Source of the DNA: Sarcocystis neurona
Lineage: Eukaryota; Apicomplexa; Conoidasida; Eucoccidiorida; Sarcocystidae
Reading direction: 5' to 3'
Assembly: GCA_000727475.1 (NCBI GenBank)
Contig: KL647324.1
Coordinates: forward strand, 310,001-374,000
Length of the DNA: 64,000 bases
Below the pieces are notes generated by a model. The model saw only the letters and a program-made list of their open reading frames with translations. It searched no databases and had not been told where the DNA came from. Shown here piece by piece: positions 47,701 to 60,552 of the stretch. Position numbers and translations under genes: made by a program. Position 1 is the stretch's first letter. Every line of letters begins with the position of its first letter.

Positions 47701-49890
47701 TTGTTCACAAGAAATTGTGGGACCGCCTCTGTCCCAACTAAAAAGAGACACTATTAAGTTGGAACACTGACGCTACGGGTCAGAAACATCTCGTACGTAC
47801 CGCTCGTATGTTGACCACGCATTGTATCTAGGCACTAATCTAGTGGTTTTCAACGTGCGTCTTAATAGATCTTGTGACGAAGGCCGCAACGCTATCTTCA
47901 GGCGGATCGCCCCCAGATCTTTTCTGGTATGCCGTTACAAGTTTTCCCGTAGTCTGGGAAGGGGACTAGAAATCTGAGGATATACAGCTGGCTATTCCGT
48001 AGGAGTTGAAAGCGATCCCCACAGGACGAGAAGGAAGTCTCGCTTTTAAAAGCGTGTCAATTCTGAAGGATGCGGTTGCCATCCGCTCATTCAAGCTGGT
48101 GCGAATAAGGCATCACCAAGACTCTTCAGTTCCATTCCTAGACGCTGGTAAACCACAACTGTTGTCGAGTAATTTGGGCAGCCGCTGTAACTGGGCATAG
48201 TGGTCGTGTAGAGAACAAAGACTGATCACACTCTGACTACGACTGTAGTACGCACGACGTGCGTCTGTGCCTCTTGTCTCTGCCGATGTGGTCAGTCGTT
48301 ACCGGTAAGACTGGGTAACCGATGCACTTTAGGCGCTATATTCTCGCTAGTCACCGTGAAGCCGCCTATTGAGTAATCTTCCCTAATGAGAGGCAGCAGT
48401 TTCTGTGGCGATACTCCGTCCCCCTTCTCTTTATGGCAGCGAGGAGCGACTTGGATCCGGGCTTTTTTTGATTTGTGCGTGCGGCTCAGCGTTTACAAAA
48501 TGTGCAGGTTACGGGGTGTCGGTAAAACCGGCAAGCGCCGGTTCGAGCATGTACGCCCTGATTCAGGATAGGGAATGACCGGTGAGCTCAAAGGTATGAA
48601 TGGCAGTGCGAGCACCACACAGAGGGCTTGGGAACGTTACGATACATGATATGTGGTCATAAGTCTGCAAGTGTATCTCAGTGGGCTGGTCACGAGTGGA
48701 GGTCTATCGCAGGCGAAGAGACGTACATCTGGTGGACCCTTGCGGACTGTCCTGCGAAGCAAAACAAGAGAGTCACATCGAACAAGAGCTCCCGGCACTG
48801 CCTGTTCTCTTCATGCAAAAGTCTTTTAGTCGCAGTCGACTTTAGATCTTCGGTGTGTGAAACGGACCCGCCAGCTTGAGCGTAGCGCGCTGGCTTGAAG
48901 GCAGCACACGAAAGATGGACTGCGTAGCGGTGGCGTCACACAGACGAGTAAGCGTCTTGGTGGCTGTGGGTCGAGCTTCTAAAGGCCTTTGTAAGCTTGG
49001 GGCTCTCGTTGCCACTGTTGACGAAGTGATGAACCAGCTATTCTCGTCCAGGAAGATTCGGCATCACGAGTAGAGAGCACTTGGCTGGCTGGTCCGCATA
49101 GTGGGCGCTCGCAGCACCAGCTGCTACTTTCTCATTACCCTGCTAATAAATGTTCTTCAGATAACCTGAGCACTGTGTGTCAAATTTCAATTCATCTGCC
49201 GTCTCGGATAAGCCTGACTGTAGGTTGTGCAGTCTGCTCTCTCTAGTAGGTAAGACTGAGAACTGCCGACTGCCCGTGATGACGCTTGCTGCATCTGCAT
49301 TCTCCATTTTACTTTTTTATGCGTTTCTGTAGACGTGCAGTTGCCGAAGGAAGGGGGGATTCCAAACTCGTCCCTTACTACGAAAAGAAGTGGCTATAGC
49401 TCAGCACCTTAAGTAGCGAGGTTTCCTGTTGGTAAATGACATCAGCCAAAGGTGTGCGTTTTTCTCCGCTCTCTTCTTCTCGCGTTCTTACTGAGATATG
49501 ACTAGTACACGGAACGACACGGGAATCAAGTGAAAGTCAAGCATTCCACTCTACACGGGCGACGCACAATTCTACACTCGCTACCTGTTCTCTCGAACCG
49601 TTGTACCTTCACTGAGCCAGAAAAATGGAACTAATTTGCTTCTTGAGCAGGGCACCCGGACTGAGTTGTGGCCCCCGCGCCACCGGCGAGATGCGGCAGG
49701 CATAAGTCCTTTGTCCGTACAGCTGAATGCCAGGCGGAGCTATAATCATGGTCGATCACAGCGAAATAAGGAATTGGGGGCTGGTTAGGCGACTGGAATG
49801 AGGGAGAGCGCCGGAAACGTTAGGCATCACTTTAAGTGCAGTGAAAACAGACGTACGAGTTCATCGACGGTTTCTGAATTATAACGACTG
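44730..49890. other. No supported gene
   Basis: Several short ORFs (45291-45545 plus, 46142-46672 minus, 46723-47160 minus) have plausible composition. None has a domain, splice partners or repeat tracts to back it. A perfect inverted repeat lies at 47177-47210. Confidence 0.4.
47177..47210. repeat. Perfect 13-bp inverted repeat (hairpin)
   Basis: The arm AAGGGGACAGCAC (47177-47189) is exactly complementary to GTGCTGTCCCCTT (47198-47210), with an 8-nt loop. It lies in otherwise featureless sequence, with no T-run after it. Confidence 0.85.
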
Positions 49891-49910
49891 TTTCGCTCTA
49901 TACGTGTGAT

Positions 49911-52148
49911 GTGCGCGGTGGGCTTTACAACTGCTGCTTTTGTCGACGTTTGTGCGAATCGAGGGTTTTCCTGCGAACGTGGTGGCGAGAAAAGGGACGC
50001 ACTCACGCGGAAGTGGAGCGGTCTCACGTCACGGAGTGCGATAAACTGGGAAGCAAATGCGAAACTCGTAGTCAGTGTCTTTCGCAGACGACGATGCGGG
50101 GCCGGCCAAAGAGCACAGCACACTCAGTGAATTACGTTCACCCTTCCTGCACCTCAAGTAGCGACACTCAACTGCAGTTCAGGCACTCCTCGGTAATTTC
50201 TTCCCGCGCGGCACTCCCTGCAGCATACACGTACTCCCCAACTGTGCCGGCCGGCTCTTCTCATCTCGCTGCAGGTTATAACGTGAACGTCGCGGCGTCG
50301 CACCTGTTCGACGCGTACCAACTCCCTGCTGCTCCTCCCTCTCCCCCTGCTTTACCTGCAGCGCAGACAGGCGCGGGTTTGCACGGCAAAAAACCTGCTG
50401 CTACCGTTTCCCACTCTTCCGTTGCCCCCTCTCCTCCTTGCTGCTATACACACCCTTCCTCGGTTGACTTTTCCCAAGCATGCAGCGTGCCTTCCAGCAA
50501 TCGCCTGCAGCTGCCAGTCTCTGCAGCCCGACAGAAGGACTTGCCGTCGCCGCCTCCAATGCACCTGCGAAGATCCACACCCGGCGAGCAGCAGCAGCAG
50601 CAGCACACCGTCCGAGGTCATTCAAATGCAGTGGTTTCCCTGCATTTCTCCTCCGATGGCGCTTTGTTACTGTCCGCTTCGCGAGACAAGGCTGTGAAAC
50701 TTTGGAAAAATCCTTCCCTTGACTTTCTTGCAGCGTTCACTGGGCATACTAACTGGGTGTGCTGCGCCCGCTTTGCTCCTGTATCTGCTGCTGCACCTGT
50801 AACATTCGCTTCTTGTGCAGAGGATCGCACTGTGAGGATTTGGAACGCGGAGAGAAAAGTCCCTGTGTTGTTGTTCCGACTCTGCGAAAGCTTCCAGAGC
50901 ACCAGCGCCGCCACTCTGTGCGGCAGTCTCGGCAACAGTAACCTTTGCAACAGCACAAGCAACCATAGGACATGGGGTAGCTTAGCGGCCACAGGCGCTT
51001 CAACAAGCAGCAACAAATTCGGACCGTGTCTGAAATCTTGTCGCTTTATATTCGGAGGAGCTTCGGTCCTAGCAGGCGGGAGCAGCGACGGCACAGTTAC
51101 CCTCTGGGATGTGCGACAGGAACCCAAGGCTCCTAGTCAATTCTACAATGCGTCGTGGCTACACAGTGCCCCACTTTATAGTACAGCTTCTCGCCCCGGG
51201 AGTGCAGGGGGTACCTCTTCCTCTTTTGGTGGCGGATTTAGTCCAGCCAGCAGTTCTCTTGTATGTGACATTGACAGGAAAGGAGCGGTGAAAAAGGCTG
51301 GTATCTCTTACCTCGATACCACTCCAGAGGGAAGCTCGTTGCTGGCGCTGTCTACGTCTGGCGTTGCCCACCTTATCGATCTTCGATACAACAAACCACT
51401 CTTTTCAGTAAGCCACACCAAAACCACTATGGTCTCTCACGCTGCTCCCCTCGTCGCGCGCGGCAAAAAAGCCAAACCTACTCATTCCCATAAGCAGAAT
51501 AACATCCATTGGAGCATGCCATTACAGGGAGCATCCCACGAGAGGACGATTTCTCAACATGTTGCTGCTGTAGCTGCGCAGTCTGCAGCAGCTGCGACTC
51601 CTCCTCGCACCGCTGTTGGACACGCTGCTGCTACACCTTCTGCTGAGGCTTCTGCATTCGCCCACGTTGCTGCTGATGCTGACAGTGCGACTCTCTCCAG
51701 ACAGCAGCAGCAGCGTCAGAAGCGAACCACAGCAGTCATAACAGCGGCAAGCTTCGGACCCGTGCTGAAGAAATATGAGAGTCTCTCTCAACTGCAGCAA
51801 CAGCAAGTGCTCGCAACCGCAGACGCAGAAGGAAGAGTCGTTATATGGCGTTGGGATATGGCATCTCCTCTGGTGCTCTATCAACAGGAGCCCAAAGCAA
51901 TAGCAGCAGCAGCAGAGTTTTGCATGCACGAGCATGCAGCCGACCCATATCCTGCAGTCTGCTCCACGTACTCGGCGGACAATTTTGACTCGTACTTGTC
52001 TCAGAAAATGGCAAAGGCCAGCGTGCAGCCCTGCGTGTTTGTGGAGGAGGAAACCCGTGCAACTGAAGCAGATTACGTGGGAGGGACCTCTTGTAGACAC
52101 ACAGCAGAAAATTACAGCCTTCTAGATCTTGCTGGCGAGGGAGCGTAG
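49911..52148 (+). CDS. WD40-repeat protein, POC1-like
   Basis: A single open frame of 745 codons. Residues 1-235 are a Ser/Pro/Ala-rich extension with no clear domain, and an internal ATG near 50094 is an alternative start. WD blades follow: GHSNAVV..VKLW (about 235-263), GHTNWVCCARF..VRIW (277-309), a degenerate SSDGTVTLWDV blade (about 390-400), a blade without Trp ending HLIDLRYNKPL (about 463-500) and ADAEGRVVIWRWD (about 635-650). Long Ala/Ser/Gln insertions interrupt the propeller between blades. Blades 1-2 resemble POC1, the centriole-assembly WD40 protein (GHTNWVxxAxFxP with VKLW/VRIW), but GH-D-W blades are common, so this is suggestive only. WD40 propellers are protein-binding scaffolds. 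Only about five of the usual seven blades are visible, so the rest are degenerate or in exons I cannot see. Confidence 0.8.
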   Translation: MRGGLYNCCFCRRLCESRVFLRTWWREKGRTHAEVERSHVTECDKLGSKCETRSQCLSQTTMRGRPKSTAHSVNYVHPSCTSSSDTQLQFRHSSVISSRAALPAAYTYSPTVPAGSSHLAAGYNVNVAASHLFDAYQLPAAPPSPPALPAAQTGAGLHGKKPAATVSHSSVAPSPPCCYTHPSSVDFSQACSVPSSNRLQLPVSAARQKDLPSPPPMHLRRSTPGEQQQQQHTVRGHSNAVVSLHFSSDGALLLSASRDKAVKLWKNPSLDFLAAFTGHTNWVCCARFAPVSAAAPVTFASCAEDRTVRIWNAERKVPVLLFRLCESFQSTSAATLCGSLGNSNLCNSTSNHRTWGSLAATGASTSSNKFGPCLKSCRFIFGGASVLAGGSSDGTVTLWDVRQEPKAPSQFYNASWLHSAPLYSTASRPGSAGGTSSSFGGGFSPASSSLVCDIDRKGAVKKAGISYLDTTPEGSSLLALSTSGVAHLIDLRYNKPLFSVSHTKTTMVSHAAPLVARGKKAKPTHSHKQNNIHWSMPLQGASHERTISQHVAAVAAQSAAAATPPRTAVGHAAATPSAEASAFAHVAADADSATLSRQQQQRQKRTTAVITAASFGPVLKKYESLSQLQQQQVLATADAEGRVVIWRWDMASPLVLYQQEPKAIAAAAEFCMHEHAADPYPAVCSTYSADNFDSYLSQKMAKASVQPCVFVEEETRATEADYVGGTSCRHTAENYSLLDLAGEGA

Positions 52149-52329
52149 ACGCGGGCCGTCGCAGGTGTGGGGGAAGACCAGTGGGAATCTTCCAAGACGC
52201 TCGTGAGACCTTGTACGCAGATTTGTCCTTTGGACGTTGTGCACAACGAGGAGCACTAGCTGGTGCCTGCCCCACCGAGAAGTTTACCATGTGTTCACTT
52301 ACGCGGTACGAGCACATCAGCAGCTGCAG

Positions 52330-52445
52330 CGTCAAAGCGGGAGAAGCAACGAGGCGGCGGCAAGGCAGCAGCAACAACAGGAGCAATGGTGCAGCATTAA
52401 GATATCAAGAGCAGCACGCCAGCAGCAATAGCAGCAGCAGCGCGC
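52330..52445. repeat. CAG triplet-rich tract downstream of the WD40 gene
   Basis: Interrupted CAG/CAA units beginning about 190 bp after the WD40 stop codon. They could be 3' untranslated sequence or a Gln-rich exon of another frame. Confidence 0.7.
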
Positions 52446-52668
52446 AAGCAGCAGAGACAGAAAAGCACTATAGATGACGAAACTGTGAATACAGTCGATA
52501 TTTTGACTGCTCTTGCCTGGGTGGCACGTCTTACCGACCAGGGAGAGTCCATTGCTTCCGTTGAAAGATTTTGAACGATGAGGGAGACAGAACGGCAAAG
52601 ATTCGGAAGGCTAGCAGTCTACGGTGGGGAAGGCGCTTCGTCACACCTAGCCTGAACAGTGATGAAAA

Positions 52669-52875
52669 ATGGCAGCAGCCGCGGCGGCCGATGCCAAGAA
52701 AGACCTATTGTCTACGACAGGAAGTGTAGTTCTGGATATTAAGTTGTGGATGCTACGTGTGCACAAATACCAGGAAACATGCATGGGAGATTTTGCCCGC
52801 CCGATACTAGAAAAGGTGACTTCGGGGTTTCGGCGTGTTACGCTGATTGTGAGGGAGTTGTGGTTGAGAGCGTAG
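52669..52875 (+). CDS. Small ORF of 68 codons, doubtful
   Basis: Starts ATGGCAGCAGCC and reads an Ala run, then a mixed, amphipathic-looking sequence to a TAG. There is no domain and no nearby partner. The GCA triplets at its start alone could explain part of the open frame. Confidence 0.18.
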   Translation: MAAAAAADAKKDLLSTTGSVVLDIKLWMLRVHKYQETCMGDFARPILEKVTSGFRRVTLIVRELWLRA

Positions 52876-52899
52876 AGGAGCAGAGCCTCTGCGCTGTAT

Positions 52900-55800
52900 G
52901 GACGGTACAGTTTGTTTATGTGCGACTATACAAATTAGGGCTAGGAGACAGGAAGAGAAACGTATAAAGGAGGGAAAGGAAGAAAGTAAGCAGTTCTCAC
53001 TGTAGGAGAAGGAAGAGAGAGGTGCACGTAGGGTACTCTTCCCTATACACTCGTGGGAGAGAGGAACAAAACGGCGCACACTGAAAAACCTGCGGATTTT
53101 TTACACGTAGAGAAGTAAGTATATACCTTGTGGACGTACATGTATATATATATACATATGTATATGTTGATATAAACGTGAGCATACAAATATGTATGGG
53201 GACCTATATGCCACGGTAGATTTGTACGTCTGTGTCGACGTACTACGTACGAGGGAGCACACGCAAGTAAAGTGAGTCCCACTGGATAACGGTGCATGAC
53301 TTCACACGCATTCAAGTGTTAAACGACATTCAGGTACACAACAGTAGAGACACGTTAAAACAACCAGCGTGTTCACGATCTGCATGTCAAAGTATTCTGG
53401 AGAAGAACGTGTATACATGTAAGCTTGTGTCTGCAGAGGAGCATGGGGCGCATCAGTTTCTGTATATGCACAGTCCTATGGAGGTACAGCTGGAGAACAC
53501 ACGAGTATATTGATGCTGGAAATATTCGTACGGGAAGAATCTTTCAAATAATTAAGGCTTTTGATACAGGAAAGACACACACTTGGGTGTTCATGATGAT
53601 ATACCTATTCAAGGACCGATACATGCTTTCGTGTCATTTTAACATGTACAGCACTGTGTAAGTATAGCCACGGGATTCCTTCCCCATCACGGTGAGCACA
53701 CTTACGTAATCGCGCGGAAAAAATTTGCAAAGATACGCGTGTGTGCGCAATTGCTATGTGATCCTAGAAATCTACCGTTTAACCTGAACGATCGGCGCAC
53801 AAGTATGTACGAATCTTCTCACGAATATATATCCTGCTGCAGCGAAAGAAGCACACGTACAAGGAGTGCACGGAGGCCAGGTGCAAAGCACACACCTGTT
53901 TCATCGTGCGTAAAACAATGCTTTTTGAGACAGTAGATAAGATTTTTACAGAGAAAACCAAAGGGAAGTGCAATGGTGCTGACGCGAGGATGAATATAGA
54001 AGCACTTTGGGCGGCGTTTTCATTTCAAGAAAAGCTAACAAGGATTGCAAGCGCCAGTACAGGCTTCAGTGGAGACGCAGACGGTTGCCGGGTGCACACT
54101 TGTGACTACACGTATACGTAGAGAGAGAGAGAAAGAGGGAATATGTGTACAAGTACAGAGAGTATCACTCCATGCGTATACGTACACGAGATGAGAGGTA
54201 GACGGCTTGCGGATGTATCGGTGCAGGTGTACGGGGAAACGGCTGATGTGATTAACTGTCCCTTTTCGTTGATGGCTGTGTGTTTAATTGTTTGTGTCAT
54301 GTTCAACAAAAAGTAACTCCGCAGTATAACGCAATCCTGGCGTGAAATATGTGGAGAAAATATATATATATATAGTAGCAGTCTACACATCAGAATATTT
54401 TACAGCTACTATGCATCTGATAGTCATCACCACGGTGCCTGAAGTGGATGAGGGCAGGAAGGGTTTCGCTTTAGAATGTTTAGTTTCGCTTGATAGCCTC
54501 AATGCAAGTTTCTGCCTCTACATGCAAAGTTTGGGGAGAGAAGTACGACGTTTGGGAACACGTTGACCTAGATGCAGATATAGTTCATAGATATGGCCCT
54601 ACGGAGGCCACCTGGTGAGACGCGTGTGTTTGAGTACGCAGCACGGCCCTGGACGCCATTAGGTGTGAATGCGCGGTGGTCAGGCTTGTGAAACTGAACG
54701 GTACTACGCAGAGTATGCGCAGTCATATATGAGAGCTTTGTTTGACGGTAGTGGCATGTAACGGGTAAATTCGACTGCAGTTTCCGATATAAGCGCTTGG
54801 AATCATGTTTGTGGAAAGACAACCTGCTTTCAAGCGCATAGAAGAAATGCGCTACCTTGCACAGGAGTGCCGTGACACGCAAGTGGTTGTAGACGGTCGT
54901 GGAAAAGTGTACACTGTTACGTTGAAACATACCTTATCTGGATAAAAATATGTGCTTGTACATATGTGAAATTTACGTCTCTGCACACGTCGTTGTGAGT
55001 GTGTAGATGCGGAGTGCATAGCTGTGTTGGTGTCCGGATGTCTGAAATCCATAGGTACGTGTGGAGGCGCCTGAAACGAATGTATCTAATTTCGTTGAGG
55101 GATCACGTACGAGTGGTCCTGCGCATGCGTGTAAAAGCGGGTGACAAGTGATCTAATGCCGGATGGGAGTAGAGGCATCTATGTGCAGAACACAGATGCA
55201 CCTGCGTTGCCGGGGATATGTGTACCGACAGATGTTTGTAAAGAAGTATGTTGTAAGCTTATTCACCTGCAGCAGAGTGGAAACTGCTGCATAAACGTGC
55301 ACGAGGAGACCATCTTAAGGGATGCGTAAAGCTCTCTCGTGGAGTCCGGAGAGAGAGCGTGGGCAAGGTACAAAAGGAGGGTTCCTGCGCTTCCTCCGTC
55401 AGACGCTGCTATCTTCAACAACGGAGCGTGGGGTGATAAAAGGCTGGACACGTCCAGTGGTGGACGCGACCTCGTTGCTGGCAGACGTTCGTTCTTCGGC
55501 GATGGATCGCTGAAGGCTTTTTTCCCCCCTGTAAAAGGATGGCTTGTGACGGGTTGCACGCGCTGCCAGCGGGGCAAACGTTGGTGTGCAGGCGCTGAAG
55601 GGACGACAAGAAATGCATAAACGGGTCTTCGTGAGATGTACGACGTGCCACGCACGTCAGCTACGGAGAATCTCAGTGCCACTTACAGTGTATGCTCAAA
55701 TACGTAAAACTCAAGAAAGACCGTTGCATACATGCAGTGCACCTCTGTATTCGTGAATATACTTACGTACCTGTGCGGCCGACAAATACAAATGACGGTG

Positions 55801-57000
55801 GTGGTCTTATAGTTGGTATTGTACCGGTGAGAAACACAACATGGCGGTACTGGTCAAAGTGGTGGTGACTGAGAGTAACAGTCCGGTTTGCATATGTAGG
55901 AGTAGTTGTAGCGCAGTGGTAAAAGGAGGTGAATGCTATCTGTGGTGGAATGGCCTACAGTCATGTGGTGATTGTGCCGGTATAGAACGCGTTGCGTCGC
56001 CGTAGTGGTTATCGGTTGTTCTGCGTGCAGCTCTTGTCTTCACATCCAGTGTTGAGCGTCACACTGCGTACGTGTACGTCCCCCTGTTCACAACTGTGTG
56101 CGGAGTTGCTTTGCGAGCCTGCAAAATCGATTCTCCTTTGCATTTCATGCGTCTCTTCTCCTTGTAGACGGGTATGTAAGTAATTCTTGAAGAGTCCTGC
56201 ATGTAAGTACGGTTTGCATCGGAGGCGTACAGAATCTGACGTCCACGTCAGTTTGTGCAGCTCGCTGCATCTGCCTCTTCTGGCGAGACACGTCCCCAGA
56301 TTGGAAGTGTGCACTGCTGTGAACACTTTCCAGCACGCGGAATTGGATAATGACGTGCTTTTTTGCGTGTTTTTGCACGCTGGAGCATCTGGCGGCCACT
56401 CCATTCGAAACATGTGAAGAAACTGGGGTGCCAGCGCAGCGCGAAGATTAGCTCCTGGTTTCACGACACTCCTTCACACTGGAGCTGTCGGCGCCCTTTG
56501 AAAGTGACAGTTGATGTGCACACATGTAGAAGTCAGACAGAGAGACAGAGGCACGTTCGGCTGCGTAGTCGGGGCGCACCGTAGACAGGTGCAGAGCAAA
56601 GTAGCCGGGGTATCGCGTGCTGTCCTTTGCTACCACGAGGTTTCGCTGCAGAGCCACGCTAGCACACCCCACGTGATTGCTAGGAAGTAGCTCGTATTGA
56701 CATGTTGTAAGCCATTATGATTAATGGGCACTTATTGTACTGCGTATCACGCTAGCATTATCGCTTAGAACACAACTGACACAGAGTTATACAGACGTCA
56801 CGGGATCTGACACAACAGTAGTAACCCTGCTTTCACTCTACAGCCAGTACGTATTGGGCCAGATTCGCTTGCGGTGCAGCAGCACAGAGAGTTCCACCAT
56901 GCTGTTTTCTTCAGCAGCACCATTCGGTGGTCACGCGTCCACGGGGATAAGTCCTCCACCTTGTCCGCTGTGCACGCTCGTTAGGAACTAAACCTCCCAC
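52900..57000. other. No supported gene
   Basis: GTGT/ACGT-rich sequence with short TA microsatellites (53139-53165, 54359-54375) and ORFs under about 140 codons without domains. A TAGCGCAGTGGT word near 55911 resembles a tRNA A box, but no B box follows. Confidence 0.5.
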
Positions 57001-57012
57001 AGATCACAAGCG

Positions 57013-57069
57013 CATATATATATATACATATATATATACATATATATATACATATATATACATATATAC
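57013..57069. repeat. TATA/TACA microsatellite
   Basis: About 57 bp of TATATA separated by regular CA interruptions (TATATACATATA words). Confidence 0.92.
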
Positions 57070-57656
57070 ATCGATAGAGCGTGTTACATGACGTGTCGCC
57101 CTTCGAGCAGATATCCACGTCTAGTACACGAGACTGCTACGCAAGCCTCATGTACTTCCGCAAACTCTGGTGCGTACATGCTACACAACGTTGATGGACG
57201 TCTGCCTGTAATAGAGGCTTCTTCCAGCAGCGCAGTTCCCACATACTCTCAGGCGCACTAACAGTCCGTGTCAATGCTGCGCAGGTCCTGACTGATATTG
57301 CCTCCCCGTGCGGTGCTTCACACGTAAATGCCTGCAGCACAAGGCTGCCTGTACGGCTATGGCGTAGGAGCAAAGAACTTTTGCAAAGACAGAGGCAGGA
57401 CGAAAAGAAAGGACACTCCTGCGGCGTTGAATGAAAGAGTCAGACAGACGGTGGCGTGCCGAGACGCCGTGGGGCAGGAAAAACTACACTGCGTGAAGGT
57501 AGACTTACGACGCCGGTATGTGTCGTCAAAAGAAAGATGCACCCGGTTCTAACAAGCGAAGTGAAGGAGAGCTGCCCACTGCACGAAAGCACATCCTCCG
57601 TGACGCAGAAACAGTTCACCAGCAACAGTGGCTTGTCAACCGTCTTTAGAGGACGA

Positions 57657-57685
57657 AATTGTCAGTGTCATTACCACTGACAATT
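57657..57685. repeat. Perfect 11-bp inverted repeat
   Basis: AATTGTCAGTG (57657-57667) and CACTGACAATT (57675-57685) are exact complements with a 7-nt loop. No adjacent gene suggests a role. Confidence 0.85.
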
Positions 57686-57959
57686 CACGCGCGTATATTT
57701 TATCCAAACGTGGCTTGGCGAATTCCAACGGCGACAACGACTGAAATACGGCGCCCTCTCAACATACCAGAGAACTGTACGCATATATATATATATAGAT
57801 ATAAATAGACAGATATACCGTATCGTATACATGCATATGTTGACGAGCATAGATACGATCGTTACACGGTCTCGCTTTGCGCCCTTTCATAGATTCTCAC
57901 ATGCAAACATGCTTGTGTAGTTCTATACCCTGCAGTTGTAACAATACGGTGTAGCAGAT

Positions 57960-58230
57960 AGACAGCAGATGTAGCAGCAGCAGTAGCTACGCCAGCGGCA
58001 CAACAGTTGCTGCAGCAGCACCAAGCGGGCAACTTCAGAGAAGGAGCAGCCGAAGCGTGGCAGCAGCAACACGAAGGCAACGACACTAGCGGCACCAGTG
58101 TGGCAGCAAGCCAAAGCGCAACGACAGTGGCAACAAGAGCAGCACGTACAGCAGCAGTAACAACGCTGACAGGAGTGGCAGTAACGCCAGCAGCAGTAAC
58201 GGCGGAACAGCGAGACCAGCAGCAACACGG
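57960..58230. repeat. CAG/GTA/ACA triplet-rich block
   Basis: Dense interrupted CAG, GTAGCAGC and AACAGC units. Plus frame 58007-58333 reads Ala/Thr/Gln-rich and minus frame 57923-58390 reads Cys/Leu-rich. The plus reading is the more protein-like, but no start, splice site or domain decides it. Confidence 0.75.
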
Positions 58231-58679
58231 GCAACCAAAGCAGCAGCCGCGTGGCGTCTACTTCGCTTGGGAGTGCGTCAGCAGCGCTGCACACATCAAA
58301 TTGGCGGTGTGCGGGAACATGTCCAGCGGCTGAATGTACCTGAGCGTGTACCTGTTCAAAGGAGAAAGAAGACGACAGAGGCAACAGCAACGTAGCGAGC
58401 GCAATATGCCTGCACCCTCATCAGTTTTTCTAGTTTTCAAAGCGTGAACTCGACTCCTACACTCCGCGAAGCGATCAAAGAGTCACACTTGTACCACTGC
58501 ATGTAGGACTCGGTACAAGAGTAAGAAGCTGGAATCAAGGAAGACCAAACATATACATTACTGACAGACGCCAGAGAACGAATGGACACAGAAACACTGC
58601 GCTGGCCTACTTTTCGACGTGGAAAAAAAGTCCAGCATCCCTGCGTTAGTCTCTCCAGTACGTATCAGCGCCGAAGGGG

Positions 58680-58714
58680 CAGCAGCAGGCTTCCGCAGCA
58701 GCAGCAGCAGGAAC
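58680..58714. repeat. CAG triplet tract
   Basis: Two short CAG runs. The surrounding 58250-60500 holds short ORFs, TA microsatellites (59330-59352, 59789-59806) and no supported gene. Confidence 0.8.
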
Positions 58715-60528
58715 AGCCGGTGCGCAGTCTCTAGAGGCCGGTGCTGAAGCAACATCATCGTGTACACAAAGTTTCACGTGGGCAGCAGCACGAATGAAGA
58801 GGAGGGCTTCCGGTGGTTGTGCGCGGTCCTAAAGTGAAAACGAAAAAGGAAAATGAGACGAAATGCCTGTCCTCCGTGCACCTACACCCGGCACAACGTG
58901 GGATTGGCCAGCAGTCTGCGTACGCTTGATTGTCACTGGGAGCAGGCGCAAAACGTAAAGTGCGTCACGCCTGTGTGCGCCTCCAGTGGCGTGCAGCATA
59001 AGGAAAACGAAAACGAGCAAGCTTACGCAATTCAAAAATGCAACAAGAGAGAATAGGAAATTCTTTCGTTGAACCGCTGCTCGACGGGCACACCAAGAAA
59101 AAAGTGCGCGCCTTGCACATGGAATATTTGCCAGCGGTACAGCCGTGTCACGATACCCGTGACACGACGATAGCAGTCCTTTCTTGCACAAGAAGAGGCA
59201 AGTCAAGACGCGCACGTAAAGAACGAGACTGACAGAGGCTGCGTGAAACAACTGCAGGGATGCCGACGTACGTGTATGTCTTCGTAGCACTCCCCTACAA
59301 TTATATCCATCTGCCCGGCTGGACACACATATACATATATATATATATATATGCTGCGTTGGTTCAACCGGAAAAGGCCTGGATACATCAAAGAGTGGAA
59401 GAAACTCTCACGAATTAGTCAGCACGGCTATCAGCACCGTTGTCAGTACATGAAGGCAAGGCGTGCAGCATTCACAGCTCACCAGTACACACGTATATGT
59501 GTTCGTATTTGTAAATACTTCTAATTTTCTACGTATGTCTCGCTCAGGCACGTACACGTAGATCGGTGCGTCTTAGGCGAAAACACGAGATACAACTCGC
59601 GCGACGGTCCAGACGCGTGTGAAGTCCTGCACAGGCCAACTTCGCTAACGAGCGGCGCGTGCAAACTTGTCAAGCAACGAGAACATATTTTCAACGGGTG
59701 AACAAACATACCTGGGGAAATTTGAGCAACCGCCAGGCGTACGTATATGTGTGCGCATATTACAGAGCAGGTGTGGACTTGACATTGACGTATATATATA
59801 TATATAGTGATTACGTGCGTATGCTTATATATACGTGTCTGGGTATATGTGTGTATGTGGAAGGCGTCTGGATACGTGCGCAGGGAGGAAAGAGCCGCGT
59901 ACCCCAGGTATGCGAGGGGGGAAATATCTCGGAGCATGGAAGGCGGGTAACGGGAGAGGTAAATTATTTTGGGGATGGAAACTCGACGCAGCCATGCCCG
60001 CAGCGCCTGCAGCACGGTACAAAACAGAGACGAACGACAAATGGAAATTCATTCAAGCATTTGATGTGTTCTACAAAAGAAGAGATACGCCTGTGGGTCT
60101 CCACAGTATGTACGTGTCTGTAGACCTGTGTGGATCGACGTCCTTTTGCTCACCGCAAAACATATACGTAGACGCGCATATACGTGCACGCATACACATA
60201 CATACATACATACACGCATACACCTACACATATGTAGGTGTGTGTATATACATATCTATCTTTCCACAGACCCCGGTAGCCGGATAAACGACCTGCAGTC
60301 TCTGAATCTGCGCACGCGCGTTTGTTGTGCGCGCCTCGGCACTAGCGTACTACTACTGTGTCTACACACTCGTTTGGTTGTGTGCATGCATGCGCAGGAA
60401 GGGCACAACGGGGAGCACGAGTTAGACCGGGAAAAAACTGGGGATTTCGTGCTCTTATACTAGATACGCCGGGCCGTACCGAGACAGGAAACTTCCACAG
60501 CTCCTTGGTCTTTGTCACGTGTACAGAC

Positions 60529-60552
60529 AAACACACACACACACACACACAC
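60529..60552. repeat. AC dinucleotide microsatellite
   Basis: About 12 AC units in an ACAC/TATA-rich region. Confidence 0.92.

Noticed and set aside
50618..51127. Minus-strand ORF of 169 codons
   Set aside because: Lies opposite the WD40 blades, which are clearly coding on the plus strand.
55905..55985. TAGCGCAGTGGTAA word resembling a tRNA A box
   Set aside because: No GGTTCGAATCC-type B box at the right distance and no acceptor-stem pairing.
57960..58230. Interrupted triplet block as a CRISPR array
   Set aside because: Units are variable-length triplet runs without constant repeats and unique spacers, in an apparently eukaryotic sequence.
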